Positions 26,570-34,848 of a stretch of 64,000 nt of DNA are shown piece after piece. The notes under the pieces were generated by a model. That model did no database searches. It was given only the letters and a program-made list of their open reading frames with translations, and was not told the origin of the DNA. Numbering within the stretch: the first letter of the stretch is position 1; every line of letters begins with the position of its first letter. The DNA is from a bacterium. Its GTDB lineage: Bacteria > Cyanobacteriota > Vampirovibrionia > Vampirovibrionales > Vampirovibrionaceae. A program made the position numbers and the translations under genes. Location: the NCBI GenBank assembly GCA_030429585.1, contig JAUIEU010000001.1:124001-188000 (forward strand). Reading direction: 5' to 3'.

Positions 26570-27811
26570 TTATAGTTTGTTGGCATCGCTGGGGGTGGCC
26601 AGCAGTTGTTGCCAGTGGGGGGGTAAGTGCTGGCCAGGTTTGGGCTGCAGGGTAATTTGGGTAGGCCAGCGAAGATCGATAGCATCAATGGTATTGGCCC
26701 AGCCTTGCCAGTAGGGCAGCAAGGTGCCCAGGCGGGCAAAGCGTTTTTCCCAGTCATGGTTTAGGGGGCCCACAATCACATCGGGGCCTTCTGCATGGCG
26801 AATAATAATGGTGTTGGGTATGCTGCAATCCAGCCAGGCGTGTTGCCAACGCGGCAAAGTGTGTAGCCACTGGGCCAAGGCTTTTATTTCTACCCATGGC
26901 AAAGGCGTGGCAGAGGGTAGCGCGTTATGGCCAACAATAATATTAACGATGGGTTGGCTGGGGTGGTGCTGATAATGGATTAATCGTTGTTGGGCGGGCG
27001 GGGTTAATGTGGCGATGTTGCCAGGGGCAGCTTGGTTGGCCACCATGTACCCGATAGGGGCGAGGGTGTGTAGCCGTTGGCTAATGGGCAGTGGTTTTTT
27101 AACGGCGGCGGTGGGCTTGCCATCGGTGCTAGGGGGGGCGGGTTTAGCCTTGGGCGCGGCATGGAGAATCGCCCACGGGGGGATTTCTTGTAGGGTAACG
27201 GCCAGGCGGTTAGGTAGCAGTTGAGGTTGTACCGATGCCTGATAAACAAAGGGGAGCTGTTGCTTGAGTTGGGTTTCGTAGTGGTTGCTGGGGGTAAGTA
27301 GCCAGGCATAGGGGTTGGGCTGCTTGGCCACCATGGTTTCTAGCGCGTGTGCCAGGGCTACTGGCGAGGTTAAGCGGGTTTGGGTGGCGGGGGATAGGCT
27401 GGTGTAGGGTGTTTTGTATAGTTGTAGGCCACTAACCCCGTACCATAGGGCAGCCATAACCAAAATGAAGGCCACGGTTTTAGCCAGGCTGCGAAGCCGT
27501 TGCAGCTGAATGTTGAATTGCTTATCCTGCCGCCGCTGGTGAATATCGCTAACGTTAATGGTTTCTGCGGTGGGGGCGCTGGTGTTGTTGGCCGATTTTG
27601 CTTTAGTAGGGGTGGTTTTTTTAGGGCGTGTTGTTTGCCTGGCGTTGTTGTTTCTGGCGGGCTTACCTACAGGTGGCGGCGGTGGGGTAAGGGTGTTGCC
27701 GGTTTGCCGGGGTGTTACCGGGTCGGGTTTGGCGTGTGGGCGCTTAAACCCAGGCAAATCAATGGCGGGCGCTGCTGAAGAGGCATTGGGTTGGTGCTGT
27801 GGTATCGGCAT
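26570..27811 (-). CDS. ftsQ: Cell division protein FtsQ-like (POTRA domain)
   Basis: FtsQ links the divisome to the envelope. The 413-residue protein has a long Pro/Thr/Lys-rich cytoplasmic tail (1-100), one transmembrane helix (about 109-131) and a periplasmic part with POTRA-like sequence (LPFVYQASVQPQLLPNRLAVTLQEIPPWAIL, cut here into its key pieces: LPFVYQASV, LPNRLAVTL, EIPPWAIL). A Lys/Pro insert occurs near 215-240. Position directly after ddl is the classical ddl-ftsQ order. The tail is longer than usual. Sequence alone would leave doubt; context raises confidence. Confidence 0.8.
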   Translation of the reverse strand: MPIPQHQPNASSAAPAIDLPGFKRPHAKPDPVTPRQTGNTLTPPPPPVGKPARNNNARQTTRPKKTTPTKAKSANNTSAPTAETINVSDIHQRRQDKQFNIQLQRLRSLAKTVAFILVMAALWYGVSGLQLYKTPYTSLSPATQTRLTSPVALAHALETMVAKQPNPYAWLLTPSNHYETQLKQQLPFVYQASVQPQLLPNRLAVTLQEIPPWAILHAAPKAKPAPPSTDGKPTAAVKKPLPISQRLHTLAPIGYMVANQAAPGNIATLTPPAQQRLIHYQHHPSQPIVNIIVGHNALPSATPLPWVEIKALAQWLHTLPRWQHAWLDCSIPNTIIIRHAEGPDVIVGPLNHDWEKRFARLGTLLPYWQGWANTIDAIDLRWPTQITLQPKPGQHLPPHWQQLLATPSDANKL

Positions 27812-27817
27812 AATAAG

Positions 27818-28837
27818 CTAGCAGGCAGGTTGTGGGGCGTTGGGCGTGCTGGTGGCGGGTGCGGCAGCAGCTTGGGCAGTAGCGGCAGAGGCTAAAATGT
27901 GGGCCACCAATGTATCGTAATCAATGCCCATGGTGGCGGCTTGGGCGGGTAAATCGCTTAAATCGGTCATGCCGGGCATGGTGTTAATTTCTAAAATGTG
28001 GGCGGTATTGGCGGTGGGGTCTACCACAAAATCTACTCGACTAAGGCCATGGCAGCCCATGGCTTGGTGGGCTTGTAGCGAGAGCTGCTGAAGGGTGTGG
28101 GTGAGTTCGTCTGTAAAGGTGGCGGGTAAAATAAATTCGGTAAGGCCAGCCGTGTACTTGGCGGTTTCGTCGTACCAGCCGGTTTTAGGGCGAAGCTCTA
28201 GCACAGGGGTTACGGTAGGGGTGCCGTTAATATCAACAATACCCACGGTGGCATCCACGCCTTTAACAAAGGCTTCCAGCATCACGTCCGTATCCACGCT
28301 TAGGGCCAGCTGTATGGCAGACAGGAGCAAATCGGGCTCATCCACCTTACTCATCCCCACGCTGCTCCCCCCATTGGCAGGCTTTACCATCACTGGGTAG
28401 TGCTGCCATTGCTTGCAACGCTCTCGTATCACGGTGGCATTATCGGTATGGGTAATGCGTTGGCTGGCCAGTATGGGCAGGCCAGCTTCTTTTAAAATGG
28501 CCTTGGTTAGGTGTTTGTTCATGCCGGTGGCACTGGCGGTAACACGGTTGCCGGTATAGGGGATGTCTAACCATTCCAATAGCCCTTGTACGCAGCCGTC
28601 TTCGCCATAGGCCCCGTGCAAGGCCAAAAAGGCCACCCCTGGTTTTAAATCGAGTAACTGCTGGGTCAAGGTGGCGTCAGCATCTACCAATACGGCATTG
28701 CTATAGCCCAGGCGGTGTAGGGCCGCCAGGCAGTTTGTGCCACTCCGCAAGGAGACAGCCCGTTCTGACGAGCGGCCACCGGCAAGGACAGCAATGGTAG
28801 TGTTTAGCGGGTATGGTTGTGGGGGAGGGGCTTGCAT
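27818..28837 (-). CDS. ddl: D-alanine--D-alanine ligase
   Basis: Ddl joins two D-Ala for peptidoglycan precursors. The 339-residue protein has GGRSSERAVSLRSG (19-32), the FLALHGAYGEDGCVQG block, ATP-grasp VKPANGGSSVGMSKV, and the metal/product end LEINTMPGMTDLSDLPAQA. The Ala-rich C-terminal 25 residues are extra. A TATAAT box lies six bases before the ATG, so the message may be leaderless. ftsQ starts six bases after its stop. Confidence 0.95.
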   Translation of the reverse strand: MQAPPPQPYPLNTTIAVLAGGRSSERAVSLRSGTNCLAALHRLGYSNAVLVDADATLTQQLLDLKPGVAFLALHGAYGEDGCVQGLLEWLDIPYTGNRVTASATGMNKHLTKAILKEAGLPILASQRITHTDNATVIRERCKQWQHYPVMVKPANGGSSVGMSKVDEPDLLLSAIQLALSVDTDVMLEAFVKGVDATVGIVDINGTPTVTPVLELRPKTGWYDETAKYTAGLTEFILPATFTDELTHTLQQLSLQAHQAMGCHGLSRVDFVVDPTANTAHILEINTMPGMTDLSDLPAQAATMGIDYDTLVAHILASAATAQAAAAPATSTPNAPQPAC

Positions 28838-28843
28838 GGCCTT

Positions 28844-28849
28844 ATTATA
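28844..28849 (-). promoter_or_regulatory. Minus-10 box TATAAT just before ddl
   Basis: TATAAT followed by AAGGCC and then the ATG. The distance predicts a transcription start at the start codon. The -35 region is poor. Confidence 0.4.
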
Positions 28850-29018
28850 AGTGGGTGGCAGCTAAAAGCCCACCCGTGGGTGTGGGCGATCTCGCCTTTG
28901 GTTTTATTACAGCGGTAATTTGTGTTTGCCTGGCTACAGAACACCGTGCCCCTATGGTAGAGTGGAGGGTGTGTTTTGGCGGCACTGTGCCGCTGTTTTA
29001 TGTTTTTAGGAGACTCTT

Positions 29019-29771
29019 ATGCCGCACTTAGCCGATTTAGTATCATCCCCCTTTGTTAAAGTGATTACCGGCATTGCCAATACCGAATGGGCCACCATTG
29101 CGGCTACCGTGGCTGCTGCCCAGCAGGCCAATGCCCCTGCCTTGGATGTGGCTGCCACAGCCGATATCGTGACCCGTGCCCGCCAAGCCTTTGACGGGGT
29201 GTTGTTTGCGTCTTCTGTATCGCCACAAGCTTTGTTAATGGCTGCCCAAAAGGGCGCTAACGTTTTAGAATTAGGCAATTACGACGGCTTGTATGCGGAA
29301 GGCCACTTTTTTACCGGCGATGACGTGATGGATTTAACGCGTCAAACCATGACGTTGTTAACAGAAAACAACTTGGCTACCCCGCTATGCGTTACCGTGC
29401 CCGGCCACTTGGATGTAGATAGCCAACAGCAACTCGCCCGCGATTTAGACGCCGCCGGTGTGGCCATGATTCAAACGGAAGGGGCGGCCCGCTTGCTGGG
29501 TAGCACCCCTACCGTGGCCCCACTTGCCCCTGACGAGCAGGCCGCTTTAACCTTGCGTAATGCAGCGGTATTGGTGGCGGCCACCAACTTGCCGGTTATG
29601 GCGGCCAGTGGCATTACGGCGGATAACGCGGCTACCATGTTGGCGGCGGGCGTTGCCGGTGTGGGCGTGGGCCGTGGTATCCGTAATGCGGGTAGCGTGG
29701 ATGCCCAAGCCGCTGTGGTGGCGACTGTAATGGCTGCAGTGCAGCAGCCTGTGCTAGCCGCTGCGGTGTAA
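29019..29771 (+). CDS. DUF561 family protein (TIM-barrel-like)
   Basis: The 250-residue protein matches the cyanobacterial DUF561 layout: VKVITGIANTEWATIA near the start, ANAPALDVAATADIV, a VSPQALLMAAQKGANVLELGNYDGLYAEG block, DVMDLTRQTMTLL, and late PVMAASGITADNAATMLAAGVAGVGVG, which resembles the phosphate-binding end of TIM barrels. Function is unknown. I know this family from cyanobacteria and plastids, so it is the best lineage marker in the window. TTTAGGAGA before the ATG supports the start, and a terminator follows. Confidence 0.82.
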   Translation: MPHLADLVSSPFVKVITGIANTEWATIAATVAAAQQANAPALDVAATADIVTRARQAFDGVLFASSVSPQALLMAAQKGANVLELGNYDGLYAEGHFFTGDDVMDLTRQTMTLLTENNLATPLCVTVPGHLDVDSQQQLARDLDAAGVAMIQTEGAARLLGSTPTVAPLAPDEQAALTLRNAAVLVAATNLPVMAASGITADNAATMLAAGVAGVGVGRGIRNAGSVDAQAAVVATVMAAVQQPVLAAAV

Positions 29772-29788
29772 GCCAATACCCCTTTGTT

Positions 29789-29843
29789 GCCAGGCGGGCC
29801 CAACCACCCTGTGGGAACGTGTTTACCTGCCTGGCGTCCTTTT
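29789..29843 (+). terminator. Terminator after DUF561 gene
   Basis: Outer stem GCCAGGC/GCCTGGC (29789-29835) with an inner GGG...CCC pairing, followed by GTCCTTTTT. Confidence 0.6.
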
Positions 29844-29874
29844 TAAATGTGATAGTGATGTAAGGGCTGTTGCC

Positions 29875-32133
29875 GTGTCCGTTTGGTTACAACCGTTGTT
29901 TCAAACCGCCCCTATGCGGTGGCTCTTGGTGCTGCCTTTGTTGGCAGGGCTGTGGTGCTGGCCCGTTACAGCGGTGCAGGCCCAACCGGCTGATTACGGT
30001 AGCTGGTATACCCAAGGCAACGAATTGTACCAACAAGGTCGCTTAACAGAAGCCATTGCTGCCTATCAAAAAGCCTTGCCCCTGGCCCGTGGCGAAAGCA
30101 TCCCCATTGCGTACAACAATGTGGCTGCCATTTATATGAAGCGGGGTAACTATTTTCTAAAAAAACAGAGCGATGTGGCCCGCGCGGTAAATGACTTTAG
30201 GTTGGCTGTTTTCTATATGGATGTGGGTTGGCCAGAAGGCTTGGCGTACTCCGATAACCAGCGGAACAACCGAAAAATAGCCTTGCAAAATTTAGTGGTG
30301 GGCCACCAACGTGCCCGCATTGGCACCACCCCAGAAGCCCTAGCAGAGCTGGCCGGTAACCTGCGTCGGCAGGGCCAGTTTAAGTTGGCGGCAGCAGAAT
30401 ATGCCCAAGCTTTAGATGCTGCCAAGGGCAACCACCCCCCTAGCTTAAAGGCTTTGGGCGATTTGTTTTTGGTACTGAATGACGCCCACAAGGCGAAAAA
30501 ATATTACCGAAAATTAGTAGAAATTAGCCCTAATATTGATACGGATACTTTGCTGCGCTTGGCCAATGCCGAGTACCAAAGCGGTGATATTGATGCAGCG
30601 ATTGACCGCCTAAACCAAGTAACAGAAGCCGAACCCAATAATGTGGCGGCCTTGCGGCAGTTAGAACAAATTTGGCTAACCGAGTTGCGCTATACGCCTA
30701 ATAACCCGTTGGTGCATGCTAATTTGGCCAGTGTGTTTCAAAAGCAGCGCCTTCACGAAAAATCTTTGCGGGCGTATACCAATGCAGAACGATTAGCAGC
30801 TCAGGCGCCGGGCTTTCCGCGCGCTGCCAGCCATGATATCCGCTTAAATATGGGCACCCTGCACCGAGAAACCAACCACCCCAAGTTGGCTTTTCAGGCC
30901 TTTGATAGTGTGTTGCGAGAAAATCCTCAGCACGAGCGGGCGCTATTGCTAATGGGGATGTTGCAGCGAGATACAGGCCACCCTGCAGAAGCAGCCCAAA
31001 CTTTTGAACGCCTACTGGCCACAAACCCTAAAAACAACGAGGCGGCCACAGAGCTATTAAACGCGTTGGCCAACCACCCAGACCCTAACCAAAAACAACG
31101 CCAACTCGAGCAACTGGCCCAACGCTTCCCCAATAATGCTGGCCTGCAAGCCACCGTGGGCGAGCGTTTGCATGCCATGGCAAACCCGCAAGCCGCTATT
31201 CCGTATTACCGGCAGGCATTAGCGGTACTGCCCCCAAACGATCCCTCTACGGCCTCTATCCATGCCAATTTAGGGTCTGCCTTGCAATCCACAGGCAATA
31301 TGCAACAGGCCTACGAGCACTTAGAAACGGCTCGCACCCTAGACCCGAGCAACGCAGTGGTTACTGAATTGGCGGAAAAAACGAAATCCAGCTTGTGGCA
31401 AAGTACATACCACCAAGCGTTAGAAGCCCAACACCAGCAACGCAACAAGGCGGCCTTGGCCTTGTACGATACAACCATGGCGACTGCCAAACAGCACAGT
31501 CAGCCGCTGCCTGCCGAAGTGCTGGCCAATTATGGTTTGGCATTGCAGGCGGATGGCCAGCTGGATAAAGCCCTGGCCCAGTATAATGTGGCCATTAAAG
31601 AAGACCCCAATACAGGGGTGTTTTATTACTACCGTGCCACGGCGTACCACCAAAAACAGCAAACTGCGTTAGCCAAACGAGATTACGACTTAGCCCTAAA
31701 CGATGCCAGCTTGGAACCAGACATTCGTGCGGCAATAACCACGGCGAGCGAGCAACTAGCGGCAGGCCAAGTAAACACGGTGCTGTCGGATGCCATGGAA
31801 GCCTATGAGAAAAAGGCTTTTCCACAGGCGCTGCAATTGTTAGATAAAGCCGATACCTTGCAGGCCGACTTGCCCTACACCGCCTATTATCGAGGTCTTA
31901 TTTATGACGAACAAGGCCAAACGACCAAGGCGATTACGGCGTATCAGCAAGCGATTAAACGAGATGCCGCCATGGCGGATGCCTACTACGGGCTAGCCAT
32001 TGCCTACGAAAATGCAGGCAAACCTGCGGATGCTAAAACCCAGTATGCCGAATATGTAAAACGCATGGGTACCACCACTAACGAAACGACTCAATATGCC
32101 AAAAGCCGCTTGGCAGCGCTTTCTGCCACATAA
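29875..32133 (+). CDS. Large secreted TPR protein
   Basis: The 752-residue product (GTG start) has a signal peptide (residues 1-36, ending VQAQ) and TPR units almost throughout: for example GNELYQQGRLTEAIAAYQKAL (44-64), then repeated blocks such as HNPKLAFQAFDSVL, NYGLALQADGQLDKALAQY and AYYGLAIAYENAGKPADAK near the end. More than ten repeats are recognisable. Such proteins act as envelope scaffolds, often in pilus, capsule or secretion assembly. Its neighbour on the opposite strand is a TadE-like gene. No partner can be named. Confidence 0.85.
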   Translation: MSVWLQPLFQTAPMRWLLVLPLLAGLWCWPVTAVQAQPADYGSWYTQGNELYQQGRLTEAIAAYQKALPLARGESIPIAYNNVAAIYMKRGNYFLKKQSDVARAVNDFRLAVFYMDVGWPEGLAYSDNQRNNRKIALQNLVVGHQRARIGTTPEALAELAGNLRRQGQFKLAAAEYAQALDAAKGNHPPSLKALGDLFLVLNDAHKAKKYYRKLVEISPNIDTDTLLRLANAEYQSGDIDAAIDRLNQVTEAEPNNVAALRQLEQIWLTELRYTPNNPLVHANLASVFQKQRLHEKSLRAYTNAERLAAQAPGFPRAASHDIRLNMGTLHRETNHPKLAFQAFDSVLRENPQHERALLLMGMLQRDTGHPAEAAQTFERLLATNPKNNEAATELLNALANHPDPNQKQRQLEQLAQRFPNNAGLQATVGERLHAMANPQAAIPYYRQALAVLPPNDPSTASIHANLGSALQSTGNMQQAYEHLETARTLDPSNAVVTELAEKTKSSLWQSTYHQALEAQHQQRNKAALALYDTTMATAKQHSQPLPAEVLANYGLALQADGQLDKALAQYNVAIKEDPNTGVFYYYRATAYHQKQQTALAKRDYDLALNDASLEPDIRAAITTASEQLAAGQVNTVLSDAMEAYEKKAFPQALQLLDKADTLQADLPYTAYYRGLIYDEQGQTTKAITAYQQAIKRDAAMADAYYGLAIAYENAGKPADAKTQYAEYVKRMGTTTNETTQYAKSRLAALSAT

Positions 32134-32143
32134 TGGTGGCGGC

Positions 32144-32629
32144 TTAAAATACGGAGCGGAAATAATCGTTGCTGTAGGTAATGGGGATGCCGGCCCCAAA
32201 TAGCGATACATCGCCAGTTCCGGGCAAGGAAATACTTAGCCCAGTGAACAGTGGCCGGTGCAGCACGGTAATGGTGCATTCGTAGCCAATGGGTAAGGTG
32301 TTGGCGTCATTCATTCGGGCGCTAACCGTGGCAGCGGTGAATGTAATTTGGGCGCTGTTGGCGCGGGTTTCCATCACATCTTGGCCCCTAATAGCATCGC
32401 GGTTTACGGCGGCGGTGTAGCAACCGTCATCAGCGGCGAGCTTGGCCCCATGCCAGGATTGCCACACCCGGTTCATTTCAATCATGCCAAATATTAAAAT
32501 AATCATGAAGGGCAGGGTCAGGGTTACTTCTACCATGCTTTGCCCGCGGCTGCGCCGCCGCCGAAGTAAGGAGTGGAAAGCGATACCCTTTGATAGATTA
32601 GATAAATTAAAAAAAGCCATAAAACACAC
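32144..32629 (-). CDS. TadE-like pseudopilin
   Basis: The 161-residue protein has a basic segment then RGQSMVEVTLTLPFMIILIFGMIEM (key parts GQSMVE and LPFMIILIFG), the classical TadE N-terminal helix with its cleavage-type motif, followed by about 110 periplasmic residues with two Cys. TadE-type proteins are minor pseudopilins of Tad/Flp pili. ATG 32629 or ATG 32620 may start it. No tadABC cluster is near. Together with the small protein at 19786 and the secretins it suggests a dispersed Tad or type IV pilus-like system. Confidence 0.78.
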   Translation of the reverse strand: MCFMAFFNLSNLSKGIAFHSLLRRRRSRGQSMVEVTLTLPFMIILIFGMIEMNRVWQSWHGAKLAADDGCYTAAVNRDAIRGQDVMETRANSAQITFTAATVSARMNDANTLPIGYECTITVLHRPLFTGLSISLPGTGDVSLFGAGIPITYSNDYFRSVF

Positions 32630-32815
32630 GAATCAAGATTTAAGCATTAAAAGTTGTTTTTATTAGTAAGTATCGACACCCAAGGCTGGGCCTAAAGCGT
32701 CAGTATGCCAACTTGTTACAAGTTGTTATAACGGGCCGTGGGTGGGCGGCTAGCACTAATTTTTAAAAAAATTACCAGTACCGCTTGGCTTTTGGTAAAA
32801 TAAACGCAAAGGCCA

Positions 32816-32891
32816 GCGGGTGTAACTCAATTGGTAGAGTGCCAGCCTTCCAAGCTGACTGTTGAGGGTTCGAGTCCCTTCGCCCGCTCCA
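32816..32891 (+). tRNA. tRNA-Gly (UCC anticodon)
   Basis: GCGGGTG/CGCCCGC acceptor stem, D arm with AACTCAATTGGTAGAGT, anticodon loop CTTCCAA (anticodon TCC), T arm GAGGGTTCGAGTCCCTT, and encoded CCA after the discriminator T. Confidence 0.96.
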
Positions 32892-33034
32892 TTTTTAGCC
32901 CAGTATCCACTGCTGTGCTTTGTGCCTTTTTCACCCTTTGTTATTAAGATGGGTCATGCGTACATACAGGTTGGGTGAGAGAACCCACAAAATAGATATT
33001 ACTTAGTGAATATAGCAATATAAGGAGTGTCGGT

Positions 33035-33661
33035 ATGAAACTATTATCCGTATTTTTAGCGGCTTCTATTACCGTTGGGATGCTACAGCCGTTTGCGTAT
33101 GCCGAAGAAGCCCGTACCACCGAAGAAGCCGACACCATCAGTGCAACGGTAACGGAAACCCAAGAAGCCCCTGCTGTGGTGGCAAAGCAACAGAAACAGG
33201 CCGTTGTTTTAGACGAAGATGACGCAAAAGACCTGATTCGTATTGCCAATACCCCCATTGTGTTAGATTCAAAATTAGGGCGAGAGTATGCCGGTTATAA
33301 GGTAAGTATTGTAAGCGAGTACCCAGAAACATTAACCGTACAGCACGCACAAATTATAAATGGCGTGGTGGGCACACAGGCATACCAAGCGGTTAAGGGC
33401 ACGGTTGCTAAAAGTTTGTTTTTTTTACTACTGCCTTTTTTATGGATTATTGCCACCCCTATTTCTGCCGCTGTGGTGCATTCACGTAATAAAAAAGCGA
33501 AGCGAGAATCCATTCAGTTTAATAACCAAATCCCTTTAACGGATATGCCCTATGGTTCAACCACCACATTTACCGCCCTGGTGCCGTTAGGGCAAACGCC
33601 TCAAGTCCATTTGTCGCTAAAAGATAAAAAAGTAGGCTTAACTTTTATTAAACGGAACTAG
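33035..33661 (+). CDS. Exported hypothetical protein with internal helix
   Basis: I do not recognise this 208-residue protein. It has a signal peptide (1-23, ending FAYA), an acidic Thr/Glu-rich stretch (24-60), a soluble part (65-120), one hydrophobic helix (about 125-148, LFFLLLPFLWIIATPISAAV), a basic patch (RNKKAKRE) and a C-terminal beta-rich part. AAGGAG lies 9 bases before the ATG. It stands alone downstream of tRNA-Gly. The membrane topology suggests a domain on each side of the inner membrane. Confidence 0.65.
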   Translation: MKLLSVFLAASITVGMLQPFAYAEEARTTEEADTISATVTETQEAPAVVAKQQKQAVVLDEDDAKDLIRIANTPIVLDSKLGREYAGYKVSIVSEYPETLTVQHAQIINGVVGTQAYQAVKGTVAKSLFFLLLPFLWIIATPISAAVVHSRNKKAKRESIQFNNQIPLTDMPYGSTTTFTALVPLGQTPQVHLSLKDKKVGLTFIKRN

Positions 33662-33741
33662 CGTTGCTTACGGATGACTGATTCTTTTGGCCTAAATCGT
33701 GTAACCGATGGCCTATAAATGGCCCATATCCTTAGGGGGGA

Positions 33742-33808
33742 CTATGGGTTGCCATAGGGGTGGCTTCGATATGTAACATATCAAAGCGGTTTAACAATTT
33801 ACTATAAT
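33742..33808 (+). promoter_or_regulatory. Two palindromes upstream of TATAAT
   Basis: CTATGG-GTTG-CCATAG (33742-33757) and GATATG-TAA-CATATC (33768-33782), both perfect, precede a TATAAT box (33803-33808) and the ATG at 33828. The second palindrome overlaps the expected -35 position. They look like operator sites for the gene at 33828. Confidence 0.45.
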
Positions 33809-33827
33809 GCTATATGGAGTGTGGACC

Positions 33828-34592
33828 ATGTATCAAGCCAATAGTGCTGCTACCCGTCGTCAGGCCATGGTGTATCGTATTCAAGCTTCTTCAATAAATA
33901 CCAATAGTACGAACAAACAAATCTCCCCTACACAGAACAGTAAACACAGTACCAATGCTGGGCAGCGGGGGGCGCTACGGCAACAGCTTAACGACCGCCG
34001 CACCCAGCGGTATGGTAGCGATTCGCCGGTGAAGGCCTTTCGAGAATCCGAAGGCACGAAGCGGGATAATATTCAGATGGGCACCTATAAATCCGATGCC
34101 ATCCACATTAATGGGGATAGGCAGAGTGTAAATACCTTAAAAGGAAATGATTACGTGAGTGTGAGTGGTAGCAATAACGTGGTATTTGCCGGCCCAGGGC
34201 AAGATAACATTACCCTGGGCAATGGCACTAGCGGTAACCGTATATTTTTAGGCGAAGATACGGATGCTGATACAGTGGTGGTACAAGGCCTAGAAACAGA
34301 TTACGACGTGCTATTTAATGCTGATGAACGCACTATTGAAATTACCAATAAAGAAACGGGCCTAAAGCAGTACATTGAGGATGCTACCGACCAAGATATC
34401 GTGCGGTTTGATAACAAAACCTATGCGCCCGATGAAGTTAATGATTCGGGTAGCGGGAGCAATAACGATAGCACCGGTGATGTAGACGACAATAATAGTG
34501 GCAACGGCGGTGATGGCTCCGGTGGGGGCGATGGTAATGGGGGTGACGACGGCGGTGGCCTGATAGGCGATATTTTGGGCGGGCTGCTATAA
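33828..34592 (+). CDS. RTX-like acidic repeat protein
   Basis: The 254-residue product starts at ATG 33828 (GGAG upstream; an in-frame ATG at 33807 lacks one). Residues 1-70 are polar and basic; residues 90-150 contain strands with G/N/D turns (LKGNDYVSVSGSNNVVFAGPGQDNITLGNG) in the style of hemolysin-type calcium-binding repeats, quoted here only in its key parts NDYVSVSGSNNVVFAGPG and QDNITLGNG. The C-terminus is Gly/Asp/Ser/Asn-rich and ends hydrophobic (GGLIGDILGGLL). RTX proteins are usually exported by type I secretion without a signal peptide. No such exporter is near. Only about two degenerate repeats are seen. Confidence 0.5.
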   Translation: MYQANSAATRRQAMVYRIQASSINTNSTNKQISPTQNSKHSTNAGQRGALRQQLNDRRTQRYGSDSPVKAFRESEGTKRDNIQMGTYKSDAIHINGDRQSVNTLKGNDYVSVSGSNNVVFAGPGQDNITLGNGTSGNRIFLGEDTDADTVVVQGLETDYDVLFNADERTIEITNKETGLKQYIEDATDQDIVRFDNKTYAPDEVNDSGSGSNNDSTGDVDDNNSGNGGDGSGGGDGNGGDDGGGLIGDILGGLL

Positions 34593-34593
34593 C

Positions 34594-34737
34594 CTAGCTG
34601 TTTAGTTTAAATAGCAGTATGGTAAACAAGGCGCCGGGCAGGCCGAGCAATAGGGCCCACATCAGGGCGCTGGGGTTATTTACCGGGTTTTTGGCGGAAC
34701 CATTGTTGGCTGTCGGGGTATCGTTAATGGGTGTCAT
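34594..34737 (-). CDS. Small single-helix membrane protein
   Basis: A 47-codon frame from ATG 34737 to TAG 34594 codes for a polar N-terminus (MTPINDTPTANNGSAKNP) and one hydrophobic helix (ALMWALLLGLPGALFTILLF) with a short basic tail. AAAGG lies about ten bases upstream of the ATG. Its stop abuts that of the convergent RTX-like gene. Function unknown. Tail-anchored topology (N-in) is likely by the positive-inside rule. Confidence 0.5.
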   Translation of the reverse strand: MTPINDTPTANNGSAKNPVNNPSALMWALLLGLPGALFTILLFKLNS

Positions 34738-34848
34738 TATAAAAAACCTTTGTAATGCGGAAATAGTGTCCGTGTAACGGTACAGGAGTATAACGGTATT
34801 ATACCCAAGGCCCCCAATAGGGGCGAGCGCCGGTAGGGCGAACCGATG

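Noticed and set aside
32654-32664. Another TTGTTTTTATT copy on the plus strand
   Set aside because: It is not in front of a gene start in the same orientation within 150 bases except tRNA-Gly, so I do not count it with the five sites.
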